A stretch of 64,000 nt of DNA from assembly GCF_000374565.1 (NCBI RefSeq), contig NZ_KB894691.1:84600-148599 (forward strand), given 5' to 3'. The notes beneath the pieces were generated by a model that was not told the DNA's origin, did no database searches, and saw only the letters and a program-made list of their open reading frames with translations. Positions within the stretch are counted from its first letter, which is position 1. Every line of letters begins with the position of its first letter. The position numbers and the translations under genes are program-made. This document shows, one piece after another, positions 1 to 8,531 of the stretch. The stretch is from Siminovitchia fordii DSM 16014 = CIP 108821. Lineage in GTDB: Bacteria > Bacillota > Bacilli > Bacillales > Bacillaceae_C.

Positions 1-558
1 GGCTCCACATATAATCCGGTCGCCTGCATTCCCCGCTGGATCTGTGACATAATCATCCTCACCGGCATGAACGACAAGGGCGCTTCCATCCTTGTCCAAT
101 AAAGAATTTGGTTTGCCCCGTTCCAGAGTAACGTCTGCCGTCTTTATGATCTCATCCACCTTGCCTTCAGAATTCACTTCCAGGTTCGGCATATCTCCCG
201 CATGATATCCTTTTGGATTATGAAATCCATGTTCTTTATGTCCGGGGTTAAAATGTCCGCCCGCCGATTTAAAATCAGGCGGCTCGCATTTTCCGGTTTC
301 ATGAATATGGATGGCCCTTTTCCCTGGCTCCAGTCCTTCGGCTCTCACATGAATAGCCACACCTTTTGAGTTTTCCGAGAGCTCCGCTTCTCCAACCTTC
401 TCCCCTTCTGTATTGATCAGAGGAATATTGATAGGCGTTTCCGCATTGACCATTGCCGTATCCTCGCGTTTTTCCTGTTCAGCGGTGTCTTTATTTCCAC
501 TGCATGCACTTATGATTAAAAGCAACAGAATCATTGGACCCATTATTTTTTTCAGCAT
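1..558 (-). CDS. sodC: Superoxide dismutase [Cu-Zn], lipoprotein, 3' end outside window
   Basis: Reverse-strand reading from an ATG at 558 gives a lipoprotein signal peptide (hydrophobic run then an LIISAC lipobox, Cys at about residue 19). A Cu/Zn superoxide dismutase domain follows, with a HIHETGKC segment, a GGHFNP segment and a VHAGEDDY segment that carry the family's metal-ligand histidines and disulphide cysteine. It would dismutate superoxide on the outer face of the membrane. An AGGTACC-type ribosome binding site lies just upstream (561-569). The reading frame is still open at base 1, so the C-terminus is missing. Bacillus homologues (YojM type) can be weakly active, so activity is inferred from the family. 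Confidence 0.9.
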   Translation of the reverse strand, partial: MLKKIMGPMILLLLIISACSGNKDTAEQEKREDTAMVNAETPINIPLINTEGEKVGEAELSENSKGVAIHVRAEGLEPGKRAIHIHETGKCEPPDFKSAGGHFNPGHKEHGFHNPKGYHAGDMPNLEVNSEGKVDEIIKTADVTLERGKPNSLLDKDGSALVVHAGEDDYVTDPAGNAGDRIICGA

Positions 559-723
559 AAGGTACCTCCAATTTTAAAAGTTATTACCTGTATTTACCAT
601 CATCCTATTATTTATACTTTTTCCAAACCTTTAATAGCTTTCAAGCCTGTCGGCTTTACTTATATACCAGGGTTCGTTAAGATAAAATCAATATTTCATT
701 GTATTCCTCTAGGAGTTGATCAA

Positions 724-1569
724 ATGAACGATACATGGGCGTTATTACATTCAGGCCATGATGATGCCGCTATCAACATGGCCATGGATGAAGCATTGCT
801 GAACTGGCACAGCGAAGGGAAGATCCCTCCCGTCCTCCGTTTTTATGGCTGGTCTACCCCGACGCTTTCTATTGGTCATTTCCAAAAAGTCGACCGGACA
901 ATCGACCTTGAAGGTATAAAACGGCATGGTTGTCAATTTGTTCGTCGACAGACAGGCGGAAGCGCTGTCTTACATGACGATGAGCTCACCTACAGTGTCA
1001 TCGTCTCAGAATCCAGACCTTACATTTCCCAATCAATACGGGAAGCGTACTTTGAATTATCGAAAGGGATCATGGAAGGATTCAAACAACTGGGAATCGA
1101 AGCGGACTACTCCATCCCGAAAGAACGCTTCAGGGATCGGACGGCTGTTTGCTTTGAAAGACCATCAGATTATGAGATGCTGGTAAATGGCAAGAAAATT
1201 TCGGGACATGCCCAGACAAGGAAAAAGGGGGTCCTTTTACAGCACGGCTCCATTCCTTTCACCATGGATAAACAGATGTTGTTTGACCTTTTCTTTTTTT
1301 CAGATGAAGAAACAAGGCAAAAGAAACGTGCAGCTTTTTCAAAAAAAGCAATAACGATCAACGAGGCGTCCGATCAGCCTGTCACTTATGAAATGGCTGA
1401 AAAAGCTTTTCAAAAAGGCTTTGAAAAGGGTTTGAATTTAGAGTTGGTTCCTTTTGAACTTACAGAAGAACAGTGGAACGAGGTACATGAACTGGCAGAA
1501 ACGAAATACCGTTCAGATGATTGGAATTTACATTATCGAAAGAGGGTGTTGGCTCATGGCAAAAAATGA
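724..1569 (+). CDS. lipM: Octanoyl-[carrier protein]:protein octanoyltransferase LipM
   Basis: A 281-residue protein of the lipoate ligase/octanoyltransferase fold. It transfers octanoate from acyl carrier protein to the GcvH protein, the first step of lipoate assembly in Bacillus. Visible features are the N-terminal NMAMDEALL helix, RFYGW, the [18 protein letters not shown] substrate loop, an ACVCF-like segment (Cys at about residue 143, the expected acyl-enzyme nucleophile) and a GHAQTRKKG lysine segment. Length and motifs fit LipM better than LipL or LplJ. AGGAG lies about 8 bases before the ATG. It overlaps lipA by 14 bases, which implies translational coupling with the next step of the pathway. 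Confidence 0.88.
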   Translation: MNDTWALLHSGHDDAAINMAMDEALLNWHSEGKIPPVLRFYGWSTPTLSIGHFQKVDRTIDLEGIKRHGCQFVRRQTGGSAVLHDDELTYSVIVSESRPYISQSIREAYFELSKGIMEGFKQLGIEADYSIPKERFRDRTAVCFERPSDYEMLVNGKKISGHAQTRKKGVLLQHGSIPFTMDKQMLFDLFFFSDEETRQKKRAAFSKKAITINEASDQPVTYEMAEKAFQKGFEKGLNLELVPFELTEEQWNEVHELAETKYRSDDWNLHYRKRVLAHGKK

Positions 1570-2500
1570 AGAATACATAAGAAAACCCGATTGGCTGAAA
1601 ATCAAGATTAACACGAATGAATCTTATACAGGCTTGAAGAAATTGATGCGCAACAAAAGTTTGAATACGGTTTGTGAAGAAGCGCGTTGTCCGAATATCC
1701 ACGAATGCTGGAGCGAGCGGAAGACGGCCACCTTCATGATCTTGGGTGATACATGTACAAGGGGCTGCCGTTTTTGTGCAGTCAAAACCGGACTTCCGAC
1801 AGAGCTGGACTGGGGGGAGCCTGCACGTGTAGCGGAATCAGTACAAATCATGGGCCTGCAGCATGTTGTTGTGACGGCTGTGGCACGGGATGATTTGAAA
1901 GACGGGGGAGCTGCCGTTTTTGCGGAAACGGTAAGGAGAATCCGCGAAGTCAATCCGGGGTGTACAATCGAGATCCTTCCTTCCGATATGAAAGGTGATT
2001 ACGAAAGCCTCACCACGTTGATGTCAAGCGCACCTGATATTTTCAACCATAATATCGAGACAGTCAGGCGTCTGACCCGCCGTGTCCGCGCACGCGCCAT
2101 GTACGACCGTTCGCTGACACTGTTGCAACGCGTAAAAGAGATTTCTCCAAAAACACCAACAAAATCTAGCATCATGGTAGGACTTGGGGAGACAAAAGAA
2201 GAAATCATTGAAACAATGGATGACTTGCTTGCACATGATGTGGACATTATGACGATTGGACAGTACCTGCAGCCTACAAAAAAACATCTGAAGGTTGAAC
2301 GCTATTATCATCCGGATGAATTTGAAGAACTGAAACAAATTGCTTTGTCCAAAGGTTTTAGCCACTGTGAAGCAGGGCCGCTTGTCCGCTCATCCTACCA
2401 CGCAGATGAGCAGGTAAACGCCGCATCCGCCCAAAGAAGGATTAAATATATGAAGGGATACGAGGAACAGGAGGAAAAAGAGGTCGACTTCACCTTTTAA
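1556..2500 (+). CDS. lipA: Lipoyl synthase LipA
   Basis: Radical SAM enzyme that inserts two sulphurs into protein-bound octanoate. The auxiliary cluster motif [12 protein letters not shown] and the radical SAM motif CTRGCRFC are both intact, followed by the RRIREVNPG and GLGETKEE segments usual in the family. The ATG at 1556 (preceded by AGAGGG) gives 314 residues, the normal LipA length. A longer in-frame reading from 1454 overlaps lipM and has no supporting ribosome binding site. The gene overlaps the end of lipM, so octanoyl transfer and sulphur insertion are encoded as one unit. A rho-independent terminator follows at about 2517-2547. Confidence 0.95.
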   Translation: MAKNEEYIRKPDWLKIKINTNESYTGLKKLMRNKSLNTVCEEARCPNIHECWSERKTATFMILGDTCTRGCRFCAVKTGLPTELDWGEPARVAESVQIMGLQHVVVTAVARDDLKDGGAAVFAETVRRIREVNPGCTIEILPSDMKGDYESLTTLMSSAPDIFNHNIETVRRLTRRVRARAMYDRSLTLLQRVKEISPKTPTKSSIMVGLGETKEEIIETMDDLLAHDVDIMTIGQYLQPTKKHLKVERYYHPDEFEELKQIALSKGFSHCEAGPLVRSSYHADEQVNAASAQRRIKYMKGYEEQEEKEVDFTF

Positions 2501-2516
2501 CCGAGTAATTCCAGGC

Positions 2517-2547
2517 AAACCGCATTCCTATCAAGGATGCGGTTTTT
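2517..2547 (+). terminator. Rho-independent terminator after lipA
   Basis: AACCGCAT...ATGCGGTT stem followed by a T run, directly downstream of the lipA stop codon. Confidence 0.8.
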
Positions 2548-2559
2548 CCGTTGAACATA

Positions 2560-2810
2560 AACATTTTTATTAAAAGGCATCAAGATACTGGATCATTTGG
2601 ATGATCCGGATACTTGATGAAGTGGTAGCATTATATCGACTGAACAAGCCAGCTAGGCCGGATAGTAGAAGTTGCCCGACCTAGCTGGGATTAGATTAGA
2701 AATATGTGCGTATTGGGCGCAGGGCGAGCCCGCGCGAACAGGCGTCCATTTAACGACAAAAATATTCTAGGAAGAGAGAAAGGGCATCAAAAGATGTCTT
2801 TCATCCATAA
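2560..2810. other. Intergenic stretch rich in inverted repeats, no gene seen
   Basis: No credible open reading frame was found between lipA and the next gene. Three separate dyads are visible: CATCAAG...CTTGATG around an inner GGATCAT/ATGATCC (about 2578-2620), CCAGCTAGG...CCTAGCTGG with inner CGG/CCG pairing (about 2648-2687), and GAAAGGGCATC...GATGTCTTTC (about 2778-2804). They could be a structured RNA or remnants of palindromic repeats. I recognise no known riboswitch or RNA family. Confidence 0.4.
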
Positions 2811-2843
2811 GGAACACTCTATTCATTTAACCTCGCCTAAACC

Positions 2844-3251
2844 CTAAACCGTACTAACTCTTCTCATTGTTTCATTTCTCTTAAAACCATATTTCTCATA
2901 AAATAGGTGAGCATCCTCTGTTGAGAGACTCATATTGGTTTCCCTTATATCCGGGTGTACCAAGATGCAATCCATCAGCCATTTCCCCAAGCCGTTTCCC
3001 CGGTATGCCTCATCAATCACAACATCCAACAACCAAGAGAAAACAGCTTTATCGGTGACTACTCTTGCAAATCCAATTTGCCTGTCCCCCGTATAAATTC
3101 CAAAAGTAATAGAGTTTTCAATACTCTTTTTTATAGTCTCTTTTGCTCTGTCCCCTGCCCAATACGTTGTTGAAAGCAACTGATAAACCGCTTTCATATC
3201 TAGTAATTCCTGTTGGTCACTCAAGACGAATTGATCTTTTGTCCACTCCAA
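2844..3251 (-). CDS. GNAT family N-acetyltransferase
   Basis: Short acetyltransferase with the acetyl-CoA loop motif Gly-Asn-Gly-Leu-Gly-Lys (in YRGNGLGKWLMD) and a C-terminal FYEKYGFKR segment, both typical of GNAT proteins. The substrate is unknown. The TTG at 3251 has AAAGGAGG eight bases upstream and starts the protein with MEWTKDQF, which suits the family. A longer in-frame ATG at 3281 adds ten residues but lies ahead of that ribosome binding site. It is followed on the same strand, 71 bases upstream in transcription, by another GNAT gene, but the two domains are different subfamilies. Confidence 0.8.
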   Translation of the reverse strand: MEWTKDQFVLSDQQELLDMKAVYQLLSTTYWAGDRAKETIKKSIENSITFGIYTGDRQIGFARVVTDKAVFSWLLDVVIDEAYRGNGLGKWLMDCILVHPDIRETNMSLSTEDAHLFYEKYGFKRNETMRRVSTV

Positions 3252-3322
3252 AGCTGCCGCCTCCTTTAACAAACTTGCCATTTATTTTACGGGATTTCTT
3301 TTGAAATTGTAAGTAGATGATT

Positions 3323-3865
3323 TCATCTATTCCAATCCTTGGCCAGCATCCCGTAAACTGCATGGTCCACATAGTGGTCATACAGCCATTCCGATTCCCT
3401 TAGGTAGCCTTCCAACTGAAACCCGAGCCTTTCCGCGATAGCCCTGCTTTTAACATTTTCCTTGGCTGCCCTAATCTCTACACGATTCAATTTCATTTCC
3501 GTAAAGGCAAATTGAGTCAGCGCTTTGACCGAACGGAGGATGATTCCCCTCCCTGTATAATGTTTATCAAGCCAATATCCAATAGAACCGGATCTGTTAT
3601 TCCAGTCAAATTCGTTAAACCCTGCCACTCCTACTACCTTATCTTTATAAACAACCGCAGTATTCATGCTCTTATGCCTGGCAAAACTATTCCGGCTTTC
3701 CCTAATATAAAGTCTTGTATCATTGACGCTGTTCGTATAGTCAAGCCATGGCAGCCATTGTCTCAAATGACATCTTGATCGGTCTGTCAGCTTAAAGAGC
3801 CTCTCCGCATCGTTTTGATCGACGAGTTTCAAATAGATCTCTTCATCTACCACATGGACAAACAC
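3323..3865 (-). CDS. RimJ/RimL-type GNAT N-acetyltransferase
   Basis: About 180 residues, full length for the ribosomal-protein-serine acetyltransferase (RimL/YdaF-like) group. It has an N-terminal LVDQNDAERLF segment, WLPWLD, a GYWLDKHYTGRGI acetyl-CoA region and a late NVKSRAIAERLGFQLEG segment. It probably acetylates an amino group on a small molecule or protein N-terminus; the substrate cannot be read from sequence. The GTG at 3865 is preceded by a GGGGGGAG sequence. An upstream GTG at 3901 is in frame but has only a distant AAGGA. Confidence 0.8.
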   Translation of the reverse strand: MFVHVVDEEIYLKLVDQNDAERLFKLTDRSRCHLRQWLPWLDYTNSVNDTRLYIRESRNSFARHKSMNTAVVYKDKVVGVAGFNEFDWNNRSGSIGYWLDKHYTGRGIILRSVKALTQFAFTEMKLNRVEIRAAKENVKSRAIAERLGFQLEGYLRESEWLYDHYVDHAVYGMLAKDWNR

Positions 3866-4000
3866 TGTACTCCCCCCCTGACTTTGAAAAAACCTATGCA
3901 CAGAAATGAAAAATATCCTTAAAATTACAATAAATATTATGTTATCATCCTTAGGTTTTCCAATACAACCAGTTTAGAGAAGTATTTCTCCATACAAAAA

Positions 4001-4038
4001 AATGATGAACAGGGATACAAACGTCCCCGTCATCATTA
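4001..4038 (-). terminator. Terminator of the putrescine catabolic operon
   Basis: AATGATGA...TCATCATT stem with an inner GGGA/TCCC pairing, just past the permease stop codon. Confidence 0.7.
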
Positions 4039-4045
4039 CAGTGTA

Positions 4046-5383
4046 TTAAGCCTCCAATTCATCAAAGGCAATCTGAGGCGGTTCCTTTTTAAAGAAATCA
4101 GTTGTGAACGCAAGATAAACTGTACCCAATAGAGCCCAGATTCCTCCTGCTATTAGCGAAAAGGTATCGAGGTTGGCCCATAGATATACGACAAACGCCA
4201 ATCCGATTAATGGGAAAATAAAACTTCCTACAAATAGACCGAACGTACGCGGGCCCTTATGTCTGAAAAAGTTGATAATAACACAAAGGTTCACAAATGA
4301 AAATGCAGTAAAGGCCCCTACATTGATCAGTGAAGTAGCAGCTTCCAAGCTCAGAAAAATAGCCGATAGTGACAAAACACCGATCAGCAGGATGTTGGCT
4401 ACTGGTGAATTATATTTTGGATGCAAATATCCAAAGAAACGTTTCGGCAGCACTCCGTCCCTTCCCATTGCATAAAGCAGCCTTGATGCGCTGACCTGCG
4501 CAGCCAAGCCTGAGGCAAAAACGGAAAAAAGCGCTCCGGCAAGGAAGAACGACAGGAATAAGTTCCCCCCGATCATCATGGCAATTTCAGGAGAGGCTCC
4601 TTCAATATCTTTGAAAATCGAAACATCAGGAAATAGTGACTGCATAAAATAAGTCACTCCGAAAAAGAAAATGCCACCAATCCCTGCGACAAGAAGAATC
4701 GCTTTCGGTATTGTCTTTTTTGGATTAATCGTATCTTCCGATAGAGTTGTAATTGCGTCAAATCCTATAAAAGACAAAGCCAATAGCGCCGCTGCGCCAA
4801 ACAGTCCCGAAAATTCATCTCCTGAAGGTAAAATTTCACTTATAGGAATAAAGCTCTCAGGCCCGTTGACAATGGAACGGATTGTTAGATACGTAAAAAT
4901 GATTCCGACCAACGCTTGGAATACTACAAGAAGCAGGTTGACGGAAGCAGCAAGTTTCACACCGAAGATATTTAAAAAACTAATGATCGCAAGTAAACCT
5001 GCAATCCATACCCATCCCGGCACCTCTGGAAATCCGGCAGAAAGGTAAATATCGGCCAGCAGGGCATTAATCATTGGAAGCGCTATATAAGCAATGAAAG
5101 TGACCCAACCGACAATGACTCCTAAATAAGGATTGATAACATTCCGCGTATACGTGTAGACGGAACCCGCATTAGGAAATTGCCTGACAAGCTTTCCATA
5201 ACTGAGTGCTGTAAACAGGATGGCAATAAAAACGACGATGTAAGCTGCTGGTACGTGTCCGGAAGAGACATCAGATGCGATTCCGAAAGTATCAAACACA
5301 GCCATGGGAGACATGTACGCCAGACCGATGGCAACAACGTGTATTAGTTTTAGTCTTCGTTCAATTTGATTGGTTTGTTCCAT
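4046..5383 (-). CDS. APC-family putrescine importer (PuuP-like)
   Basis: Amino acid-polyamine-organocation permease of about 445 residues with roughly 12 hydrophobic segments. It keeps the segments I associate with Escherichia coli PuuP: AYMSPMAVFDTFGI, SYGKLVRQFPNAGSVYTY, LPMINALLADIYLS, FIGFDAITTLSEDT and SRLLYAMGRDGVLP. The likely role is proton-coupled uptake of putrescine or a related amine. It is the last gene of the leftward operon after carbamoylase, aminotransferase and aldehyde dehydrogenase. The ATG at 5383 (MEQTNQIERR) is preferred. A TTG at 5404 is in frame but is itself part of the GAGGGG ribosome binding region. Substrate assignment rests on similarity and context. Confidence 0.85.
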   Translation of the reverse strand: MEQTNQIERRLKLIHVVAIGLAYMSPMAVFDTFGIASDVSSGHVPAAYIVVFIAILFTALSYGKLVRQFPNAGSVYTYTRNVINPYLGVIVGWVTFIAYIALPMINALLADIYLSAGFPEVPGWVWIAGLLAIISFLNIFGVKLAASVNLLLVVFQALVGIIFTYLTIRSIVNGPESFIPISEILPSGDEFSGLFGAAALLALSFIGFDAITTLSEDTINPKKTIPKAILLVAGIGGIFFFGVTYFMQSLFPDVSIFKDIEGASPEIAMMIGGNLFLSFFLAGALFSVFASGLAAQVSASRLLYAMGRDGVLPKRFFGYLHPKYNSPVANILLIGVLSLSAIFLSLEAATSLINVGAFTAFSFVNLCVIINFFRHKGPRTFGLFVGSFIFPLIGLAFVVYLWANLDTFSLIAGGIWALLGTVYLAFTTDFFKKEPPQIAFDELEA

Positions 5384-5476
5384 AAAAAAAATCATACCCC
5401 TCAAGTTTAAATGGTAGCCAAGGAGAAACAGTAACTGTTGAATGCGTTTTCAGGGTGTGGACATTCTTCTTTTATC

Positions 5477-5513
5477 AAGAATTAGGCCTGGCATATTGGA
5501 ATGCCAGGCTAAT
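5477..5513 (-). other. Strong hairpin between aldehyde dehydrogenase and permease genes
   Basis: GAATTAG-CCTGGCAT...ATGCCAGG-CTAATTC forms a long near-perfect stem on the minus strand between the two genes. There is no long T run directly after it, so it may be a processing or partial attenuation site rather than a full terminator. Confidence 0.55.
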
Positions 5514-5519
5514 TCACCT

Positions 5520-7004
5520 TTAGTCTAAATTAACCCAAACACTTTTGACTTCTGTGTAGTTTTCCAATGCGTAAGAACCCATTTCACGTCCAATTCCGGA
5601 CTGTTTGTATCCTCCGAACGGCATGGCCGCATTCGTGAGATTGTAGCAGTTGACCCAAACGGAGCCAGCTTTTAACTTACCGGCAACAAGGTGGGCGTTC
5701 TTTAGGTTCTCAGTCCAAAGTCCCGCTCCGAGGCCATAAGGACTATTATTTGCACGTTCAACCACTTCATCGATTGTTTTATACGGCATGCAGGCAACAA
5801 CCGGGCCAAAAATTTCTTCCCTTGCGATCGTCATGTTATCCTCTGCTGCAAAGACGGTAGGCTGAACAAAATACCCTTTGTCAAGGCTTTCTCCGCCAGC
5901 TAAAAGTTTTGCACCTTCGTCAATACCTTTTTGAATGTAGGATGTAACAATGTCCTGCTGCCTTTTGGAAACGAGCGGACCCATTTGAGTATCTTCCGCG
6001 AGGCCGTTTCCAAGTTTTACTTTTTTCGCGTAATCAGCAAGCCTTTCCATGACTTCATCATACATTTGTTCTGGAATATATGCTCTGGAACCTGCGCAGC
6101 ATACTTCCCCTTGATTTGCCATGATGCCATTAAATACGCCAGGAATGGCTTTGTCCAAGTCCGCATCAGGCAAGATAATGTTCGGTGATTTGCCGCCGAG
6201 CTCCAGTGTTACACGCTTCATAGTATCTGCAGCTGTTTTCATGATGGATTTTCCGACAGGTGTAGAACCGGTGAAGGCAATTTTATTTACCTTCGGATGT
6301 TTAACAAGTGCATCTCCTGCTGATTTTCCAAAACCAGGAACAATATTGATAACTCCGTCAGGGAATCCTGCTTCTTCAATAAGCTTTCCTAAGTAAAGCG
6401 CTGAAAGAGGCGTCTGTTCCGCCGGTTTTAAAATGATGGTACAGCCTGTGGCAAGCGCCGGAGCAATTTTCCAAAGTGCCATCATGATCGGGAAATTCCA
6501 AGGAATGATTTGGCCTACAACACCAACAGGTTCGTGACGGGTATAGTTAAAAAACGAATGGGAAACCGGAATGGTTTGTCCAGTCATCTTTGTAGTCCAT
6601 CCGGCAAAATACCTGAGCTGTTCAATTGCTCCAGGCAAATCGGCGTTTCTCATTTCCTGGATCGGTTTACCGTTGTCCAATGTATCCAACTGAGCAAGAA
6701 CTTCAAAGTCTCTTTCCATTAAATCAGCCAACTTGTGCATCAGCTTAGAACGATCTGATGCGCTGATTCTGGACCAAGGTCCATCTTCAAAAGCTTTTGC
6801 GGCGGCTTCAACTGCTTTTTCAATATCCTTCTCGCGTGCTTCATACACATGAGCCAAAACTTCCCCTGTAGCCGGGTTATGCGTTTCAAATGTTTGGCCT
6901 TCTAGCGCTTCATGCCAGCCGCCATCTATAAATAATTTTTTTGGACCCTTTAAAAATTCATTTACTTTCGGATGAAGTGTTAAAGTTTCACCAGTTGTCA
7001 TCAT
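5520..7004 (-). CDS. NAD(P)-dependent aldehyde dehydrogenase (aminobutyraldehyde-type)
   Basis: About 494 residues, the normal length for class 1/2 aldehyde dehydrogenases. The N-terminal FIDGGW, the NWNFPIMMALWKIAPAL-like NAD region, ELGGKSPNI (catalytic Glu) and the nucleophile Cys in NQGEVCCAGSR are intact, as is the C-terminal PFGGYKQSGIGRE. In this operon the predicted reaction is 4-aminobutanal to 4-aminobutanoate. Family members are often broad, so other aldehydes are possible. The ATG at 7004 follows AAGGGG by about 6 bases; 7043 would lack a ribosome binding site. It lies between the aminotransferase and the putrescine importer. Confidence 0.9.
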   Translation of the reverse strand: MMTTGETLTLHPKVNEFLKGPKKLFIDGGWHEALEGQTFETHNPATGEVLAHVYEAREKDIEKAVEAAAKAFEDGPWSRISASDRSKLMHKLADLMERDFEVLAQLDTLDNGKPIQEMRNADLPGAIEQLRYFAGWTTKMTGQTIPVSHSFFNYTRHEPVGVVGQIIPWNFPIMMALWKIAPALATGCTIILKPAEQTPLSALYLGKLIEEAGFPDGVINIVPGFGKSAGDALVKHPKVNKIAFTGSTPVGKSIMKTAADTMKRVTLELGGKSPNIILPDADLDKAIPGVFNGIMANQGEVCCAGSRAYIPEQMYDEVMERLADYAKKVKLGNGLAEDTQMGPLVSKRQQDIVTSYIQKGIDEGAKLLAGGESLDKGYFVQPTVFAAEDNMTIAREEIFGPVVACMPYKTIDEVVERANNSPYGLGAGLWTENLKNAHLVAGKLKAGSVWVNCYNLTNAAMPFGGYKQSGIGREMGSYALENYTEVKSVWVNLD

Positions 7005-7026
7005 TCCATCCCCTTTTTTTGAAAAA

Positions 7027-7052
7027 GTTGACTGGCTGGGCATCCCAGCCAG
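7027..7052 (-). other. Perfect 10-bp hairpin between aminotransferase and aldehyde dehydrogenase genes
   Basis: ACTGGCTGGG-ATG-CCCAGCCAGT, a perfect ten-base-pair stem with a three-base loop, followed on the minus strand by CAACTTTTTC. It sits just upstream of the aldehyde dehydrogenase ribosome binding site. It could stabilise mRNA ends or attenuate transcription. Confidence 0.65.
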
Positions 7053-7105
7053 TATTTTAAGGATTATATTTCCTTATGCGTTTCCGCTTTTCATCTTATT
7101 GTGTT

Positions 7106-8473
7106 TTATAGCGTTTTTGCAAATGCTCCCAACGCATCGTCAACAATTGTGATGATTTTTTCCACTTCGTCTTTTTGTACGATGAGTGGTGGCGCAATTG
7201 CTACGATGTTCATGCCTGGAGTGAAGTCAAATGGTCTGATTAACAGTTCACGTTTATAGGCTTCTTCAACAACTGTTGCAGCAGCTTTGATTGTTTCAAA
7301 TGGTTTGCCTGCTGCTGGATCTTCCATCAAGTCAAATCCGGCAAGAAGTCCTCTGCTTCGAGTATTTCCAACAAATGAATACTTGTCTTCCAAGTAATTT
7401 AAACCTTTTTGCAGCTCTTCTCCCATGGCAGCTGCGTTTTCAATCAATCCGTCGCGCTCAAGAATTTCAAGGTTTTTCAAACCGACGGCACATGCTGTTG
7501 GATGTCCGCTGTAAGTAAATCCATGTGGAAGCATGCCATCATATGTGAAGAATGTGTCTCTGATTTCTTCTCTCATGATGACGCCGCCAAGCTGTACGTA
7601 TCCGCTTGTCATCCCTTTTGCCGCACAAATGAAATCAGGAACAACATCCCAGTGATCTACACCAAACATTTTTCCGGTTCTCCCGAATCCGCAAATGATT
7701 TCGTCAGCAATCATATGGATATTATACTCATCACAAAGTGCACGGACTGCTTTCAAGTAACCTTCTGGAGGAACGTGTACCCCGCCGGCACCCTGGATCG
7801 GCTCTACGATGACAGCCGCAACTTTATCAGCACCTTCTCTTTCAATGATGCTTCTGATGGAGCCTTCATACTCAGGATGGCTCTTGTCGCCAAGCTCACA
7901 TTCAGTCAAATGAGGTTTCGCGTTTACGATATTAGGGTCCCCTGATCCGGAGAATTCACGGTAAGCATCGATTCCAGTTGCCCTTTGGGTTGCAATTGTA
8001 ACGCCATGATAGCCTCTTCTTAAAGAAATAATGAGTTTCTTGTCTTTTTTGCCTTTTATATCCCAGTAAGACCTGGACAATTTAAAAGCTGTATCGTTGG
8101 ATTCAGATCCGCCAGAAGTATAGAAAATCGCGTTCAAGTCACCAGGTGTAACTTGTGCGATCTTTTCAGCCAAACGTACGGACGCTTCATTCGAATAACC
8201 ATAGAAAGTGGTTGTGTAAGCCGCTTTTTCCATTTGTTCATAAGCAGCTTCAGCCAATTCTTTCACACCGTGTCCCACGTTCACATTCCAAAGCATGGAA
8301 ACTCCGTCGATGTATGTTTTGCCTTTCATATCTTTTAAATAGATGCCTTCTCCGCTTTCAAAAATTAATTTTGGTCCAATTTCAGAGTGCAGCTTTGGAT
8401 TAGTGGACGGATGAATAATATGCTTTTTATCCAGTGCAGATAGTTCGTTGAATAATGCTTCATTTTGGCTCAT
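7106..8473 (-). CDS. Class III aminotransferase (putrescine/diamine:pyruvate type)
   Basis: A 455-residue pyridoxal-phosphate enzyme. Visible landmarks are WNVNVGHG, YTSGGSESNDTA (phosphate binding), YHGVT, EPIQGAGGV, DEIICGFGRTG, the PLP lysine in AAKGMTSGY, and HGFTYSGHP. The pattern and length match the SpuC-like putrescine:pyruvate aminotransferases, which convert putrescine to 4-aminobutanal. A beta-alanine:pyruvate aminotransferase is a plausible alternative from the same family. It is second in the leftward operon, directly after the carbamoylase and before an aldehyde dehydrogenase, which supports sequential amine and aldehyde oxidation. Confidence 0.88.
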   Translation of the reverse strand: MSQNEALFNELSALDKKHIIHPSTNPKLHSEIGPKLIFESGEGIYLKDMKGKTYIDGVSMLWNVNVGHGVKELAEAAYEQMEKAAYTTTFYGYSNEASVRLAEKIAQVTPGDLNAIFYTSGGSESNDTAFKLSRSYWDIKGKKDKKLIISLRRGYHGVTIATQRATGIDAYREFSGSGDPNIVNAKPHLTECELGDKSHPEYEGSIRSIIEREGADKVAAVIVEPIQGAGGVHVPPEGYLKAVRALCDEYNIHMIADEIICGFGRTGKMFGVDHWDVVPDFICAAKGMTSGYVQLGGVIMREEIRDTFFTYDGMLPHGFTYSGHPTACAVGLKNLEILERDGLIENAAAMGEELQKGLNYLEDKYSFVGNTRSRGLLAGFDLMEDPAAGKPFETIKAAATVVEEAYKRELLIRPFDFTPGMNIVAIAPPLIVQKDEVEKIITIVDDALGAFAKTL

Positions 8474-8531
8474 TTATAAATCTCTCCTTAAATTATGTTT
8501 TTTATTGGAAAGGCGCCGAGCGCCCAGAAAC

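Noticed and set aside
1454-1555. Longer lipA reading frame from 1454
   Set aside because: It lies inside lipM, has no ribosome binding site and would add 34 residues absent from LipA proteins.
4173-5048. Plus-strand open frames opposite the permease
   Set aside because: They are shadows of a membrane-protein gene, without ribosome binding sites or recognisable domains.
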